Shown: piece after piece, positions 27,501 through 39,405 of the stretch | How the letters are laid out: the number at the start of each line of letters is the position of its first letter | How positions within the stretch are numbered: position 1 is the first letter of the stretch | NCBI RefSeq assembly: GCF_963662255.1 | Contig: NC_085048.1 | Coordinates: forward strand, 99,120,229 to 99,184,228 | Direction of reading: 5' to 3' | Length of the DNA: 64,000 nt | DNA from: Cinclus cinclus | Taxonomy: Eukaryota; Chordata; Aves; Passeriformes; Cinclidae | Notes under the pieces: model-generated | Seen by the model: the letters and a program-made list of their open reading frames with translations, nothing else | The model's database searches: none | What the model was told of the DNA's origin: nothing | Made by a program: the position numbers and the translations under genes

Positions 27501-30500
27501 TTTGAGAATTTCCTTCCCTAATGTTTAAACAGAATATTCGTGATGCAATTTATGTTAAGCACATTTTATTTTCTGCTTGTCCTCTCTCAGAAGTTGTTAT
27601 AATTGAAGCCTGTCTTTTTATAACATCCTCATTGTTATTTCCTGAGAATTTATTCTTCCCTGAGTTACCTTTTCTTGAGTCTAAGCATGCACTTTTATCA
27701 TCAACTTCACTTTCTTAATTTTAATCTATGCCATTCTAGATTGTGAATGCTCTAATTTCTTTGTTCTCTTTTTGAACTGAGACAGAACAGTTGAGGCTGG
27801 GTCCAGAACAGTGGATAATAGAGAGAAGTATCCTAACTGCTGATTTTACACATAATGCTCTTAATAATGTAATTCAAATCACCATTTGCTTTCTTATTGC
27901 CTGTTTTGAAATATAATCTGTTATCCAAGATATTGGCATTGAGATAGTTATCTTCTGTTTTCTACTATTTCTTCAGAACTCATTATTTGTCTCTATTTAA
28001 GTGTCTGTATGTATCTTTATTCAACTACATAATTGATGCCAGTCTAATTTTTTCAAATTTCAAGCTACTATTATCATTCTTTTCCTGAAATATATTTAAC
28101 ATTTCATTTCCCAGGATTTAAATAACTAAAACATTTTATGAGCTTACTGCCTTCTTTTTAATTCTCCAGTCTAAGCCATTATCTGAATTCTAAGAATCCT
28201 TCACTAGGATTTTCAAGGCCCAGTTCAAAACTCAATAGCCCAACAAGGCTTCAGCCCAACATAATGATCCACTTGGACTGGTATTTTTACTGGTTGCACT
28301 TTTCTGTGAGGTAGCTTAACTAATCACTAATGTTTACAGACATCTAAAACGTGTTTCAGGTAACTACCAAAACCTCCTGAGGTTATAATCTTCTGTCAGG
28401 TCAATTAAAAGGAATCAGCTGAATAGCTGGATATACTAGGAGAAACAATATTGTCGTATAACCCTGCTATGCCTCTTTTGTCTCTATTCTTGTTCAAAGA
28501 CCTGGAGAAAGACCATTATGGCTGCACTGTGATGGTAAAGTCTGTCCTCACTAGCTCCCCATTCCCCACACCACTGTGGCACTGGGCTGTGTTCTTCCTT
28601 GCTAGCTGGGACTGAAAGGGCACCAGGAATCCAAAATGTCTTCCCTGCCAGCAGCAGTCACTCCTCCTTATCTTATTCTCCAGCACAGTTTTAGGCATTT
28701 CAAGAAGCAGACTCAGACTCAGACATTTTTGCTTCCATAAAAGTCTTGCTTCAGCTGATCACTGTGGGTCTGCACCCTTTTTCACAAGGCCCCTGCTTTA
28801 TACGACAGCATTTTTACAAAATGCTGCATCCAGAGAGAGCTGGCTCTTTGCTTTCAGTTGGGAATCAAACCCACATTTTCCACAGAAGATGAAAAGCAGG
28901 GCAATCCTCTGCATCCCCTTCTTGGCCTCTATCAGACAACACAGGAGTAAAGGAACTGTGTAGGATTTGGAGGTTAATCTTGGTGCTTGTTTCCAGTGCT
29001 TACTTAGCATATCTCTGTAGAGTAATCTTCCTGACAATGAGAAACATCTTCAAACAACCTTGATTCCCAGGGTGCCCATTCCTTACAGCTAGAGCTGTCA
29101 GGAGAGGAGCAGAGCTATTTCTGCTCTGGTTTCTGCTGAAGCTTTACTGACAGTGGAAAGGGCTGCAGATGCTACAATGAGGGGCAACAATACCAACAGG
29201 TTTACTCTGTGACCTGTAGTGTGAGGGCCTTCTTTCATGTCCAAATAATGAAAAAGACCAGATAAGACCATAATGTCATGTGGGATCAGAGAGTTTGGGT
29301 TGGTGCTCTCTTAGTTTTTTAAAGGACCTTGTGGTGTTTAGGCATGTTCTTCAACACAGATTTCCCCTCCAGCCTCCATTCACAATGGCAGGGGACACTT
29401 TACTGGTTCCTCTTGATAAAGCTTCAGTCTTCCTTTCTTTATACTGTCACTTTATTAATAAAGTCTCTTACTAAAGTTACACAAGGCAATTTTTAAGCAA
29501 AACACTCTCTGTTTTGTCCTCTACTTCTTCTCCCACAAATTATTTATTTTAATTTCTTTAAGGTTTTTTTCATGTAAAGACTATATTAAATACATTAGGA
29601 TTACTCTATGCTGCAGTATGAAACAAATAAATAGTACCAGATACTGTCTTGGCTGGTAATTTTTTCTGTTTCTGAATCTCCAGCATGCCAATATAGGATT
29701 TATTTTTGAGGCAGAAGACTCCAGTGGAAAAGTTGCTGTGGAACTGAAGAGCAGCTGGAGGAAGGAGAGAAGCTCAGCTCAGTTACAATACACTTTGTTA
29801 ATGTATATTGGTTGTTAAACTGAAGTGACAGCTAGCTGGGCTCGTATATAAACCAGTTAAGCAGAAAGGAGAAAAATAAAGGCTATCTAGCTATAAGAGT
29901 TATTCTAAATTGCTGCTTCTTTGAAGTAAAAGAGCAACCAAAAAATCAGAAAAATTAGCAATGGAGTGGCATGCTTGAGTGTATGTTTGTGTGGCATTTT
30001 CATTTTTGTTTGTCTGGGGTTTTTTTTGTCATCAGATATTCTACCAAGAAAATTTAAACTCACTGGTCAAAATTATTTCATATCTAACAGACAAATCAAA
30101 AAGTCTATGAGAAATTCCAAATAGCCACAAAAAAGTAAAGGAATTTTACCAGAAAATCTGGCAAGCAAATAATAGAAGGATTTGAGCATAATACAGTGGA
30201 AATCACATGAATTACGCATGAATTCTGGCCTGGCCATTTCTGCAGTATTATGGTGATGGTTCCCAAAGTTTGACAACACTATTAAGGAAAGATAGAAAAA
30301 TCAATACAGGCATTGTAAGCCACTCTTTTGAACTTACAGTTGCACAAAGCTGAATTTTGATTTGCTGTATTCCTACAGTTCTTGGCTATTTCCATGTCAG
30401 TGCCATAGTGCTTTTAGATTTTTGGAAGCCAGCTAAGATATTTGTTTTACTGCAACTTAGAAAAGTAATAATTTGAGCATTAGCTAATTATAGACTAAGC

Positions 30501-31129
30501 TTCATCTCAGTGAGATTTTAGGGACCTACCTCAGTAGAAAAACTTAACCTAAACTGTTTTTAATATATTCTTTTTCCCTGTTAACTTAATAATCACCTCT
30601 AACCACAACTTAGTTTTTGTGTTTCTGTTCTCTCCACAGTAAGAAGGTGTATCAATAACTATGTTGTATTAGTTTAAAATATTATTCTTGGTATAATGCC
30701 TAGAGCTGTTGCCAAACTACTGGCACCACTGGAACATTTTGAAAATTACATACCTTCCAGGTAAGTAGGAAGTGTTCCTACATATCTTTATTAGGGTGCA
30801 CACAAAAAGACCATCAACATTATTTCAGATTTTGAGTTCAGATACCACGTGGGAAGGGGAATATCTTTGCAGACCTGCGTTCTGCCAACAGGTTTGGAAA
30901 TTAGTATTTTCCTTCACGCACGTAGGTTTTCTATTAATTTTATTGGAAGTGACCTGGTTCTTCCATCAATATTGTAAGAAGTCCTCACATAAGTAAAGAA
31001 CTAAGTAATCATTTTGTCATTTCTGTACATGCCATAGGAATGCCCATGGATCAAACCGAGTGAGAATATTCATCAGTGAAATGTTGGTAGGATAACTAAG
31101 AAATATTCTTACTTGCATCTGTAATTGTT
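24553..31129. other. Long unassigned non-coding stretch
   Basis: About 6.6 kb with no recognised gene. It holds the T/G-rich patch at 26932-27012. The block at about 28500-29260 is richer in GC than the flanks and may be an old retroelement, but no family was recognised. All open frames are 85 codons or shorter and show no known motif. Confidence 0.5.
26932..27012 (+). repeat. T/G low-complexity tract, GGTT and T runs
   Basis: About 80 bp of almost only G and T on the plus strand (ggttggttgg units and T7-T9 runs). The 67-codon open frame beginning inside it (Trp/Phe/Gly-rich) is an artefact. Confidence 0.9.
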
Positions 31130-31480
31130 TATGGACCAAAGTGAAGGCCCTTGAGCCTATCAGGGGAATTTCTAGGGTAATGCCCTGGAAGAGTCGGCCA
31201 CAGGCTTCCCTTGTGGTGCCCTGCAGCACCATGTTAATCCAGCTCAGCTCCCTGTAGGTCACTGCCCTTTGCCCTGCCCTTGTACCACCCCTGTGCCTGC
31301 AGACCACTGGCCCCCTGACCCCAGACTTAACCCAGGACACTGCAGTGATTTGGGTCTTTTGTGCCTGGATTCTTTCAGCGTGGCTTTGCAATAAACCTCA
31401 CTGGAACTCTAAATGAGAGACCCTCCTTGTCTTTCTTCACTGACCTGTCTGTGTTGTGTGTAACTGTGGATTCAGTGACT
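31130..31480 (+). mobile_element. Probable LTR fragment of an avian endogenous retrovirus
   Basis: A GC-richer block carries 'gcaataaacctcactgg', with an AATAAA signal at 31390-31395, followed by a CT-rich part 'gaccctccttgtctttcttc'. This is the R-U5 layout of an avian LTR on the plus strand. The upstream part is U3-like and without an obvious TATA box. The ends are not defined and no target-site duplication was found. No retroviral coding sequence flanks it, so if the call is right it is a solo or truncated LTR. The 124-codon minus-strand frame over it is a shadow. Confidence 0.45.
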
Positions 31481-34400
31481 GCACCTGCCTGAGCAGCTTT
31501 CACAGAAGATGCTTTAGGAGAGGTGTTAGCAATCATCATCCATTTCCATGCTGTTACAGACCAGCTCAGACCTTTTTGAAAAAACAGCAGCAAAATTTGG
31601 GGGATATACATATATATATTTGACAGTGTAAGCAGAATACTTTTTTTTTTTCTTTTTAATTTTTCTTTAAAATATTTCTTTCCAGCTTTTTGGGTACTAA
31701 AATGAAATATTCTTCCTGGGAGTTTTCCTGGGAAAAAAAATGTCACCCTCCTAATATTTGCAAGAAGCAAGCACATGCAATGGATATAACCTAGTTGGAG
31801 CAAACTTATCATCAGAAATCATTTATGTCCACCATACTTTGTGATAGAATCACTTTTTTTTTTAGGTACCATCGGAACAGTGAGAATGAAATCAATGAGA
31901 TACATTCTTTTAACATGCTAAATTGGTTTGAGCCCATTGGGTGAATATTATACTGTTGAATCCACGAAAGACAGGCACCATCAGGACACTGCTTGGCCTT
32001 TATGGCTCTGACTGGCTTTGCCTGGGACTTCCACCCACACTTACTGCCCCAGTGCTCCAGTTAAGCTCAGATTTGGGAACTGTTCCTTTCCTCAGATGTG
32101 TTTGTGCTTGTTTGTGCTTGTGCCCTCTAGCTGCGGGCTTTAAGTAGTTTCTCATCTCTATAGAGGAAAAAGTATCTTTAAATATCTCTTTTAGCCTTGT
32201 GTCTGTCCCAGTAAACTTTTATTTTGGTAAAGATTTCCCTCTGTCCTAATAACCTTTAGTTCTTGGCTAGACCTTGGCCACAGCTCCTTTTAAGTGTGTG
32301 GGGCTGTCAGTGGCTGTGGCTGCCAGTGCCCATCCCAGCCCAGCTGTCTCAGGTGTTGGGGTCTGCACTCTTTTAGTAGGTCCTTGCCATAGCTGGAGTC
32401 ATCTTCCCCTCAGGAGAAGTCTGTCTTAGCCTCTTCCCCAGAGACAGCAATTTTCTGACTGGTGCTTGAGGAAAAATGTTCATGTTTTTCATTCAGATAA
32501 AAGAGTTTCGGAGAGTAGGAGCTTGGCAAATAAATTCGTTGAAATGGTCTATGTGCCCCAGTAAATCTGCTGGGCTTCTTAATTCAAGAGGAATAGCTGG
32601 TTGTATCCATTGTTATATGGATACAAGTCAAAAGACCATTTTAGCATTTAACTAACAAGCTACATGTTTTAAAACTATGTTTTCAACTTAAAAGACAGAA
32701 ACATTTAATTTTTTTTTCATTTACCATTGGGTTTATCCTCATCATCCAGCCTGGGTCAGGGTAACAAAGTAAATTCTGTGAGTGGAATCTGATGAAAAGT
32801 GTTTGTTTAATTAAAAGCAATATATTTTTAAGATTTCTGACCAACAGATTTAACTTGTGGATGTAGATCTGTAGTTTGTAACAGGAATTTTAGCATTATA
32901 TGAGCACAAAAAAAATTGAATTCTCTGCCTGTATATGATGCACCTCAGGGGGAGAATCCAGTCTGCATTTTTCTGGGATATATTTTGTCTATAAAACTAT
33001 TCCAAAACATTGCCCAGCAACTACATAGATCCATTCTTTGGCTATGTTGTAGTTCATCACTTTACCGAGCATGAAAAACAGAACAACAGCAGGAATACAG
33101 AAGTATTGAATCCTTGGTTCAATCCTTGACTGATTTTTCTTGTGTTTTGTGCATGTTCAGTGGCTGGTGGACTTGCACTGGAGATATGACATCAGTAATA
33201 AATTTGCAGTCTTGTAAAAACATGACAAAATATGCTTGAGTTTGACTAATTGAGAAACCTGTCAACCCAATTAAACCATATTCCGTAGCACTCTAATCTA
33301 GCCAGTCAAGCAGACTATTTAAGAATTATTTAATAGAAAAAAAAATGGAAAAAAGGATAAGAGATTAATAAGGTCACAAAGAAGCTATTGATTTTGAGGC
33401 ACAAGTTTACAAGGGCTTACCTGTAAATTTAATTTTGGCCCAATGATTAGTGTTATGGAATTCAATTAAATGTCCCAAAATATGGAGAGCTAAGCATGTA
33501 ATGTATCTCTGGAGGATCAGGACTTACTTCAGGCTAGAATTCTGCATTTCAAAATAGCATAAGAACTCTCTTTCAAAAACTTGCAGTAATATTTGAATGT
33601 TGAATTTCAAGAGAAGACTATCAAACCCTCTTTTCTCCCCCTTGGTCATGACATTGACAAACTCCAACATTACACTTAAGTCTGAAAAAAAATGTATTCT
33701 TGAAGTGGAGGTGATCCATGAGACCTGGTCTGAAACCTTCAGGGAAAATAAAAATTTTAGGTATCTCATATTTTGTGCATTGAAATTTTCATCTCAGCTG
33801 AACTTTCATAGCTCACATCTACAGAGCAGTCACCTGCAGGTCTGACAAATAATTAATGATTGTAATGACTGTAATGAGCTACAAAAATTAATTTTACTGA
33901 AAGAAAGCAGTAAGCAAATGGTAGAACTGGGATGAGAAATGAAGTTAGTTTCTCAGAACAACAAATTACACTTCAATTTGAATTGAGATTCATTTGTGTT
34001 TTCAGTTGGTACTTTCTTATTTGTTTCATGAATTTTGCTGAGAATTTTATTGTTTTAGAAATGTGTATATTTTTCTTTACTAGGTCTCTAATACCAATAA
34101 TTTCATATATGCATATGCATTAGACAAGAAACACCCCTAAAAATGCAGTAGAGGTCAACTGGAATGCCCCACTAGGACCTAAAACGCCCTATTAGCAGTG
34201 CGATATTTCAGTAAACTGAGATTTTTTTTAAATAACCTGTTCTGGGTAGCAGTAGAATAATTTAATTATTTCCTTCTTCTAAGACCTTTAAGTGTACTTA
34301 TGTATCCTGAAAAAAAATGTATGTTTCTCCCCTGAAGAGTAGTTTTCTCTCTGACAACATGGTTCCACTAATTTCAAATTAGTTCCTCTGTTTTCAGAAT

Positions 34401-35689
34401 GTAAATTATACTAAATTATAGTAAGTACTGCTAAATTATATTCCATTTCAGAATGGAATTATTCTTAAGGTTTTGGGAGGGATACGTCATTGAAAAACAA
34501 ATCTGTTTAATATGCTTTGGCCAAGGTTCACAAAATATGATTTTCTTAATAAACATTTAACTATTAATAAGTTGTATTGAAGGAGCAGTGTAAAACCAAA
34601 AAAACAGCAGTAATACACTTCAGATCATGTGGTCTTTAATCAGAAATATTATATTTATTATTGTTTCCACGTGTCCTGAAAATGTTATAGTTTAATGGTT
34701 AGAACTTGTTCAAAGCTGTCCTAAGCATATCCTGAAACAGAAATGAGAAGTCTAAATTACCTTCTGTGATGTATTTCTGCTGGAAATAATGAAGATGCTT
34801 TTGTCTGCCTTGCAGGCACTTAAATATATGAGAACCTGAATCAAAATATTCTTAACACACACTAGCATGGTCTAAAATAAATCATATTATCTTTTGTATG
34901 TCTAGGCAAAGTGTGGTTTTAAACAGCTACAGAGAAAAATTAATTATTTTGCTTCAAATACTGAGATGCAGTATAACAGAACCCTGTTGCTCAAGAGCAC
35001 TTCCTACTAACCTTACTTATGATTAAAGCTGACAGTTGATTTTCTTTTTTCTTCAAGTCCTATTAAATCTTTTCTGTCCCTGAAAGAGCAATTTTTCCAG
35101 GAAAATTAGAAAAGAGGCTATTTCTGCATTGCACTTCTATTATTTAGGAATTTTACAAAGCCCATTTTGAAGAAAACTCAAAAGAAAGACTTTCTCTTAT
35201 AAATTGTTATTACTTGACTGAAACTATGACTGTTTCTCACCATCCATCTCCTTTTATTAAACTGTTTGGCCTCCTACAAAGATTGCATGTGAAAAATTAT
35301 TAAAATTACAGTTCTATCATGTTAGAAAGCTTTCTCTGAAAATTGAGATTATTTATAATTTTCCTTTTAAAATGCCCTTTTCCCACAAAAGTGTCAAAGG
35401 AACATGTAGGGCAGCTAAAATATGTTCTCAACTCTTTATGGGTTGCCTCATGAGGCATTTTGGAGGACTTCTGTCACCAAAGAAAGACAAAGGAAGGGAA
35501 AGTTCAGAAACACAGTGGAGTTCCTGTAACATAAATCCGGGGAGAGAGTGTCACTAAGCATTTTTATACTGTCACTGCGATTTCTATAAAGGCTTGGCAA
35601 TGTCCCTTCTTGATGGACTGATGAAAAATACATATTTTACAAAGATTCAGACTAATTTGACAATAGCAATTGACATATCTACATTGAAA
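31481..35689. other. Unassigned non-coding DNA
   Basis: No gene recognised. The block at about 31940-32460 is GC-richer, contains a perfect 10-bp tandem duplication (tttgtgcttg twice, 32101-32120) and a 'cagtaaacttttattttgg' signal-like stretch; it might be another decayed LTR but I could not show it. The rest is AT-rich. Confidence 0.5.
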
Positions 35690-35721
35690 ATATCTATTGA
35701 TATTGACATATCAATAGATAT
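35690..35721. repeat. Perfect 14-bp inverted repeat with 4-nt loop
   Basis: Left arm atatctattgatat (35690-35703), loop tgac, right arm atatcaatagatat (35708-35721): all 14 pairs match. The arms are AT-rich, so a hairpin or cruciform would be weak. The word 'ttgacatat' also occurs just upstream at 35670-35678. Confidence 0.9.
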
Positions 35722-35929
35722 GATTACATTTCAGAAAGGCACAAAAGTGCCATTTTCAGTAGTTTGATATTTTGCCCCTTTCTACTCCCTTGACACCTTA
35801 AACACAAGTTATTTTGATGCCTTAAGTTTTAGCTGTTGTATTTTTCAGATTCTGTACTGCATTAATATATAATTCTGAAAATTCTGAAATTCATATAGAG
35901 TCTTATCAAGTCTTCTTCACAGTTTAGTT

Positions 35930-36245
35930 AGACTAAACAGTCCTTTTCCAGCCTGAGAATCAAGGTCACCATAGCAGCTTCAGCCCCCAAAAAGTGTAAA
36001 CAATAGTGAATTGGGGGAGCAAACTGGAAGAATGTGATTTCATTACCTGAAACTGTAATTGGACAATTAACCCCAATATGTAAATGGACCGAAACTTAAA
36101 AAAGTGTGAAAACTCATGAGATGAGCTGTCCATCTTGGGTTCATTGTACTGCCCGAGGTGTCCTTTCAAGGTCTTTTTAATAAATACCTACTTTATTTCT
36201 CTTACTCTGTCTAGTTTCTGCTCTAGGTAGCCACTCTAGGCATCA
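35930..36245 (+). mobile_element. Solo LTR of an avian endogenous retrovirus
   Basis: The block shows the U3-R-U5 order of a common songbird LTR type as I remember it. It has 'ctgtaattggacaattaacc', a TATA-like 'acttaaaaaagtgtga', then 'cttgggttcattgtactgc' and 'cctttcaaggtctttttaat', giving an AATAAA signal at 36179-36184. This is followed by 'tacctactttatttctctta' and 'ctctgtctagtttctgctct', ending 'aggtagccactctaggcatca' at 36245 with the expected CA. The 5' limit is not sharp, and no clear target-site duplication was found. There is no gag, pol or env sequence on either side, so this appears to be a solo LTR left by recombination between the two LTRs of a provirus. Confidence 0.65.
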
Positions 36246-39200
36246 ATTTTGTCTGGTCAAGTGTGGTCAGTGTGAGTAAATGACACCTGACCTGGATATC
36301 TTACATGAAATATTGTAGCAGAATCTGTATTCTGTTCCAGGACCAGCACTATGTATATTGGTGACTAAAGAAGAAAATATACACGGGTTTTCTTCATCAA
36401 GGCTGATGGAAATGTAAAATGGAAGCATCTTTGGACTAGAATTCTAAGAAAAGTACAAAAGCAAGTGTACTTGAAGAGTAATATGCAGGTCTAAATTATA
36501 ACTTCAAGGATTAAGTCAAATTACTTTACTGTACTTGCTTAGGATTCCTCACTAGGTTACAATTTTTTTAAAGTCATCTGTCTCTTTAAGATATTGCCAT
36601 CTCTTAAAGATAGAGACTATCTTTTCTGATGGTTTTCAACATTTTCTGTGTTTTTCTGCCTACCACTGGTGGGCTGGCTGGTTGATGATTACAGATCCAT
36701 TGCTCATTGTTGATCATGTTTTCCTGTGGAACTACTCTACCAGACTACTATCACTTCAGCTGAAGGCTTTATCTGAATTTGCTTTTCCAAAGAAGACAGC
36801 AAAAAACATGGCTGAGATTAATGTTAGATGTTTATGAATCTTCCTGGTCTTAGCGTGTACCAAAATATCAGAAAAAATTCTTAACAGAGGATAAGAAGTA
36901 TTAGGGAAGGACAAATGAAGAACACAGGCACAGGCAATCATAAAGCAATATGTATTTGTCAGGCTTTTCTGCTAAGTTACTCTAAATAAATGTCCCATAT
37001 TACATCTCAGAGGACACCGTTATATTTTGTACTTTATCACTACTCCCAGTTGCATCTTGAATGAAACACTGTTTCTGCAGGTTCTTGGGGATCATCAGTT
37101 AATAACTAATCTCCATCTCTCCATTCTCCAAACACCCCCCCCCCCTTTTTTTTTTCTTGAAACCAAAAGCAAAATAAAGCCTTGTGCTCAGCAGAAGCAG
37201 ATATAAATGAAAACACCCCATTATTGTAATGTCAAGCACCCAGGAGGAAGGTCAAGACTGATGATAGGAGGCACTTTGACACGAGAGAGGATTATTCTGC
37301 CACTTCACACATACTTTGATACCAGAAAATAGCCATAAGTAAAATGAAAATTCATGATTGTAGATATTAATGTGAGTTTGAATTTCTACTGACACAAGCA
37401 AGAAAATGGATACAAAATATACTGCATTTATTTTCATGCTCAGGTTAGATTTTTGTGGGTAACTTGCAGAATTAACTGTTGAAATTAATGATTGATATAT
37501 TTATCAAGTGATAAATATACTAGAGAAAGTGTGGTCCTCTTTGGAGACTTTCTGAAATCAGAGAGAAAGACAATAATTTGTCCAATTATGCACCTTACTC
37601 CAGTATTGCTATTGGTATAGAGTCTGTGTCAGGGGCAAGGAATTTTTGTTTCTCCATGTGCTTCCTCACTGGAAGTGTCTACAGCAGGGATACCTGTGCT
37701 TCACTTGAAGCCAGCCTCTGCAGACAAGGTCTTATGGACCTGATAAACATTTCCTACCTGATCATGACCCTCTTGAGAAAATAACGTAGCACAAAGGAGA
37801 CAAAGCAACATGATTAAATTTGCTTCCCAGAAGATCTTGTAGGAAAAATGAGGAAACACCATGCAAATCCTATGTGATAACGTAGGAGATATAATGATAC
37901 ATTGGAAAATCACTCACCTGCATTTTTATTATACCTCTTTATACTTTCCCCCGGGAGGCCACACCACACTTGTTAAATCTAAACTATATTTAATGTAAGT
38001 TAAATTATGGTTTATATCCTATTTTTATCTGGCTGTTCATAAGATTATTAGTGCAAAATAAAATTCTCCCAGTGTTTCATACAGCACATCAGGTCTTCAT
38101 TGATTTACTGGCATCAGTAACAGTTGTTGAACTCTGTCTAGATTACTACAGTCAGAGGTTGGGTCTCCACAAAGGCGCTAAAAAACTGTCATGTCAAACT
38201 TTTTAAACTTACAGTAACAGGAGAAAAATCTTTACAAATCCCAACCAGGCTGTTTTGCTACTTCTCCTCTCTTCTTCCTTATTTTGTATGAAGAGCTCTT
38301 AACACTTCACAACAGCTCATGTGGATATAATGGTAATAGAAATAAAGAAGGGCTAGGCTGGTCATCAGAGCTGAAAGAACGTGCAATAACTCTAAGTAGT
38401 TGACATGTACAATGTATCCAAATAGAGACAAATTGAGGTGGTCTTTATCATACATAATTTGCATTCCTTTTTCCACTTTGAGAAAAGATAGAAGATGGAA
38501 AATACTAACAGTTTCTCCCATTACAAAATCACAGACAGCTCTCTGGTGATGTAAGCCTTGAAAACAGCAATAATTATTGATAATTAAAATAATTTGCTAG
38601 TAAACTGCCTGTCAATTTCTAACATTCAGGAATTGATCATTACCTAAAAAAAGTCATAATTGCTTTATTTTTTCTTTTGTGTGTGCCATTCTGAAATAAT
38701 TAGAAAATATAAATTAAAACAAAATGTCATCATAAATATTAAAAAAAAAAGCATTTCAAAGATCAACAACATCATGTTGCCAACCTGAGTAGAGAAAAAT
38801 GTTTCTTTAGCTAAAACTCCCACCAGAAATCTGGTAATATTCTATCTTAATTCTCACTTATCTCTGGCTGTCCAAGATTAATTTCCATTTGTATTTGCTT
38901 CTGTGCTTGAATGGTGGTGCTTAATTTGATTAAACCTTTTTAACCTTTTCCTATATTTTTAAAAATGTATTTCTTATGTGGTGGCATTACAGTCTTCCTG
39001 TAAACATAATTATTCAATATGACTTTTAACTTCACTAACTTTACATGAATATATCAAACTATAAAAGCATTATTATTTAGTAATACCTCAAGACATGAAA
39101 AATTCCTCCTAAGGCAAGATAAGACTCAGAGATAGTCATCTTCATGAGTTGTCATTTGCTAAGTGGAGTAATAAAGGTGAGGTGACATCCCAAAGAAGCT

Positions 39201-39274
39201 CCAGACTGTTGATGTTAACAACTTATTTGGGAATTAATATTCTGAAATCAGAATATCTGTCACATCCAGGATGC
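36246..39274. other. Unassigned AT-rich non-coding DNA
   Basis: No gene recognised; only the C11T10 run at 37135-37155 stands out. Open frames are 80 codons or shorter. Confidence 0.55.
37135..37155 (+). repeat. C11-T10 homopolymer pair
   Basis: Eleven C followed by ten T. Prone to sequencing and assembly length error. Confidence 0.9.
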
Positions 39275-39405
39275 TTCAGGTTGGATGGAGCTTTGAGCAG
39301 CCTGTTCTAGTGGATGGTGTTCCTGGCCATGGCAGGGTTGTTGGAACTCCATGCTTTTTAAGGTCACTTCCAACCCAAACCATTATGATTCAATGACTCA
39401 ATGAT
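39275..39405 (+). mobile_element. CR1 LINE 3' end, sense
   Basis: The sequence 'caggttggatggagctttga' followed by 'gcagcctgttctagtggatg', 'ggccatggcagggttgttgg', then 'aggtcacttccaacccaaac' and the decayed tail 'cattatgattcaatgactca' is the CR1 3' UTR in sense orientation. Only about 130 bp remain, so the copy is strongly 5'-truncated. It is of the same 3'-end type as the antisense copies at 1.35 and 13.7 kb, and unlike the copies at 52.1 and 57.8 kb. No coding part is left. Confidence 0.9.

Noticed and set aside
28855..28875. tRNA B-box-like word (ggtttgattcc on the minus strand)
   Set aside because: No A box at the right distance and no cloverleaf could be drawn.
31940..32460. Possible further LTR with 'cagtaaactttt' signal
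   Set aside because: No family likeness, no ends and only a non-canonical signal; left as unassigned.
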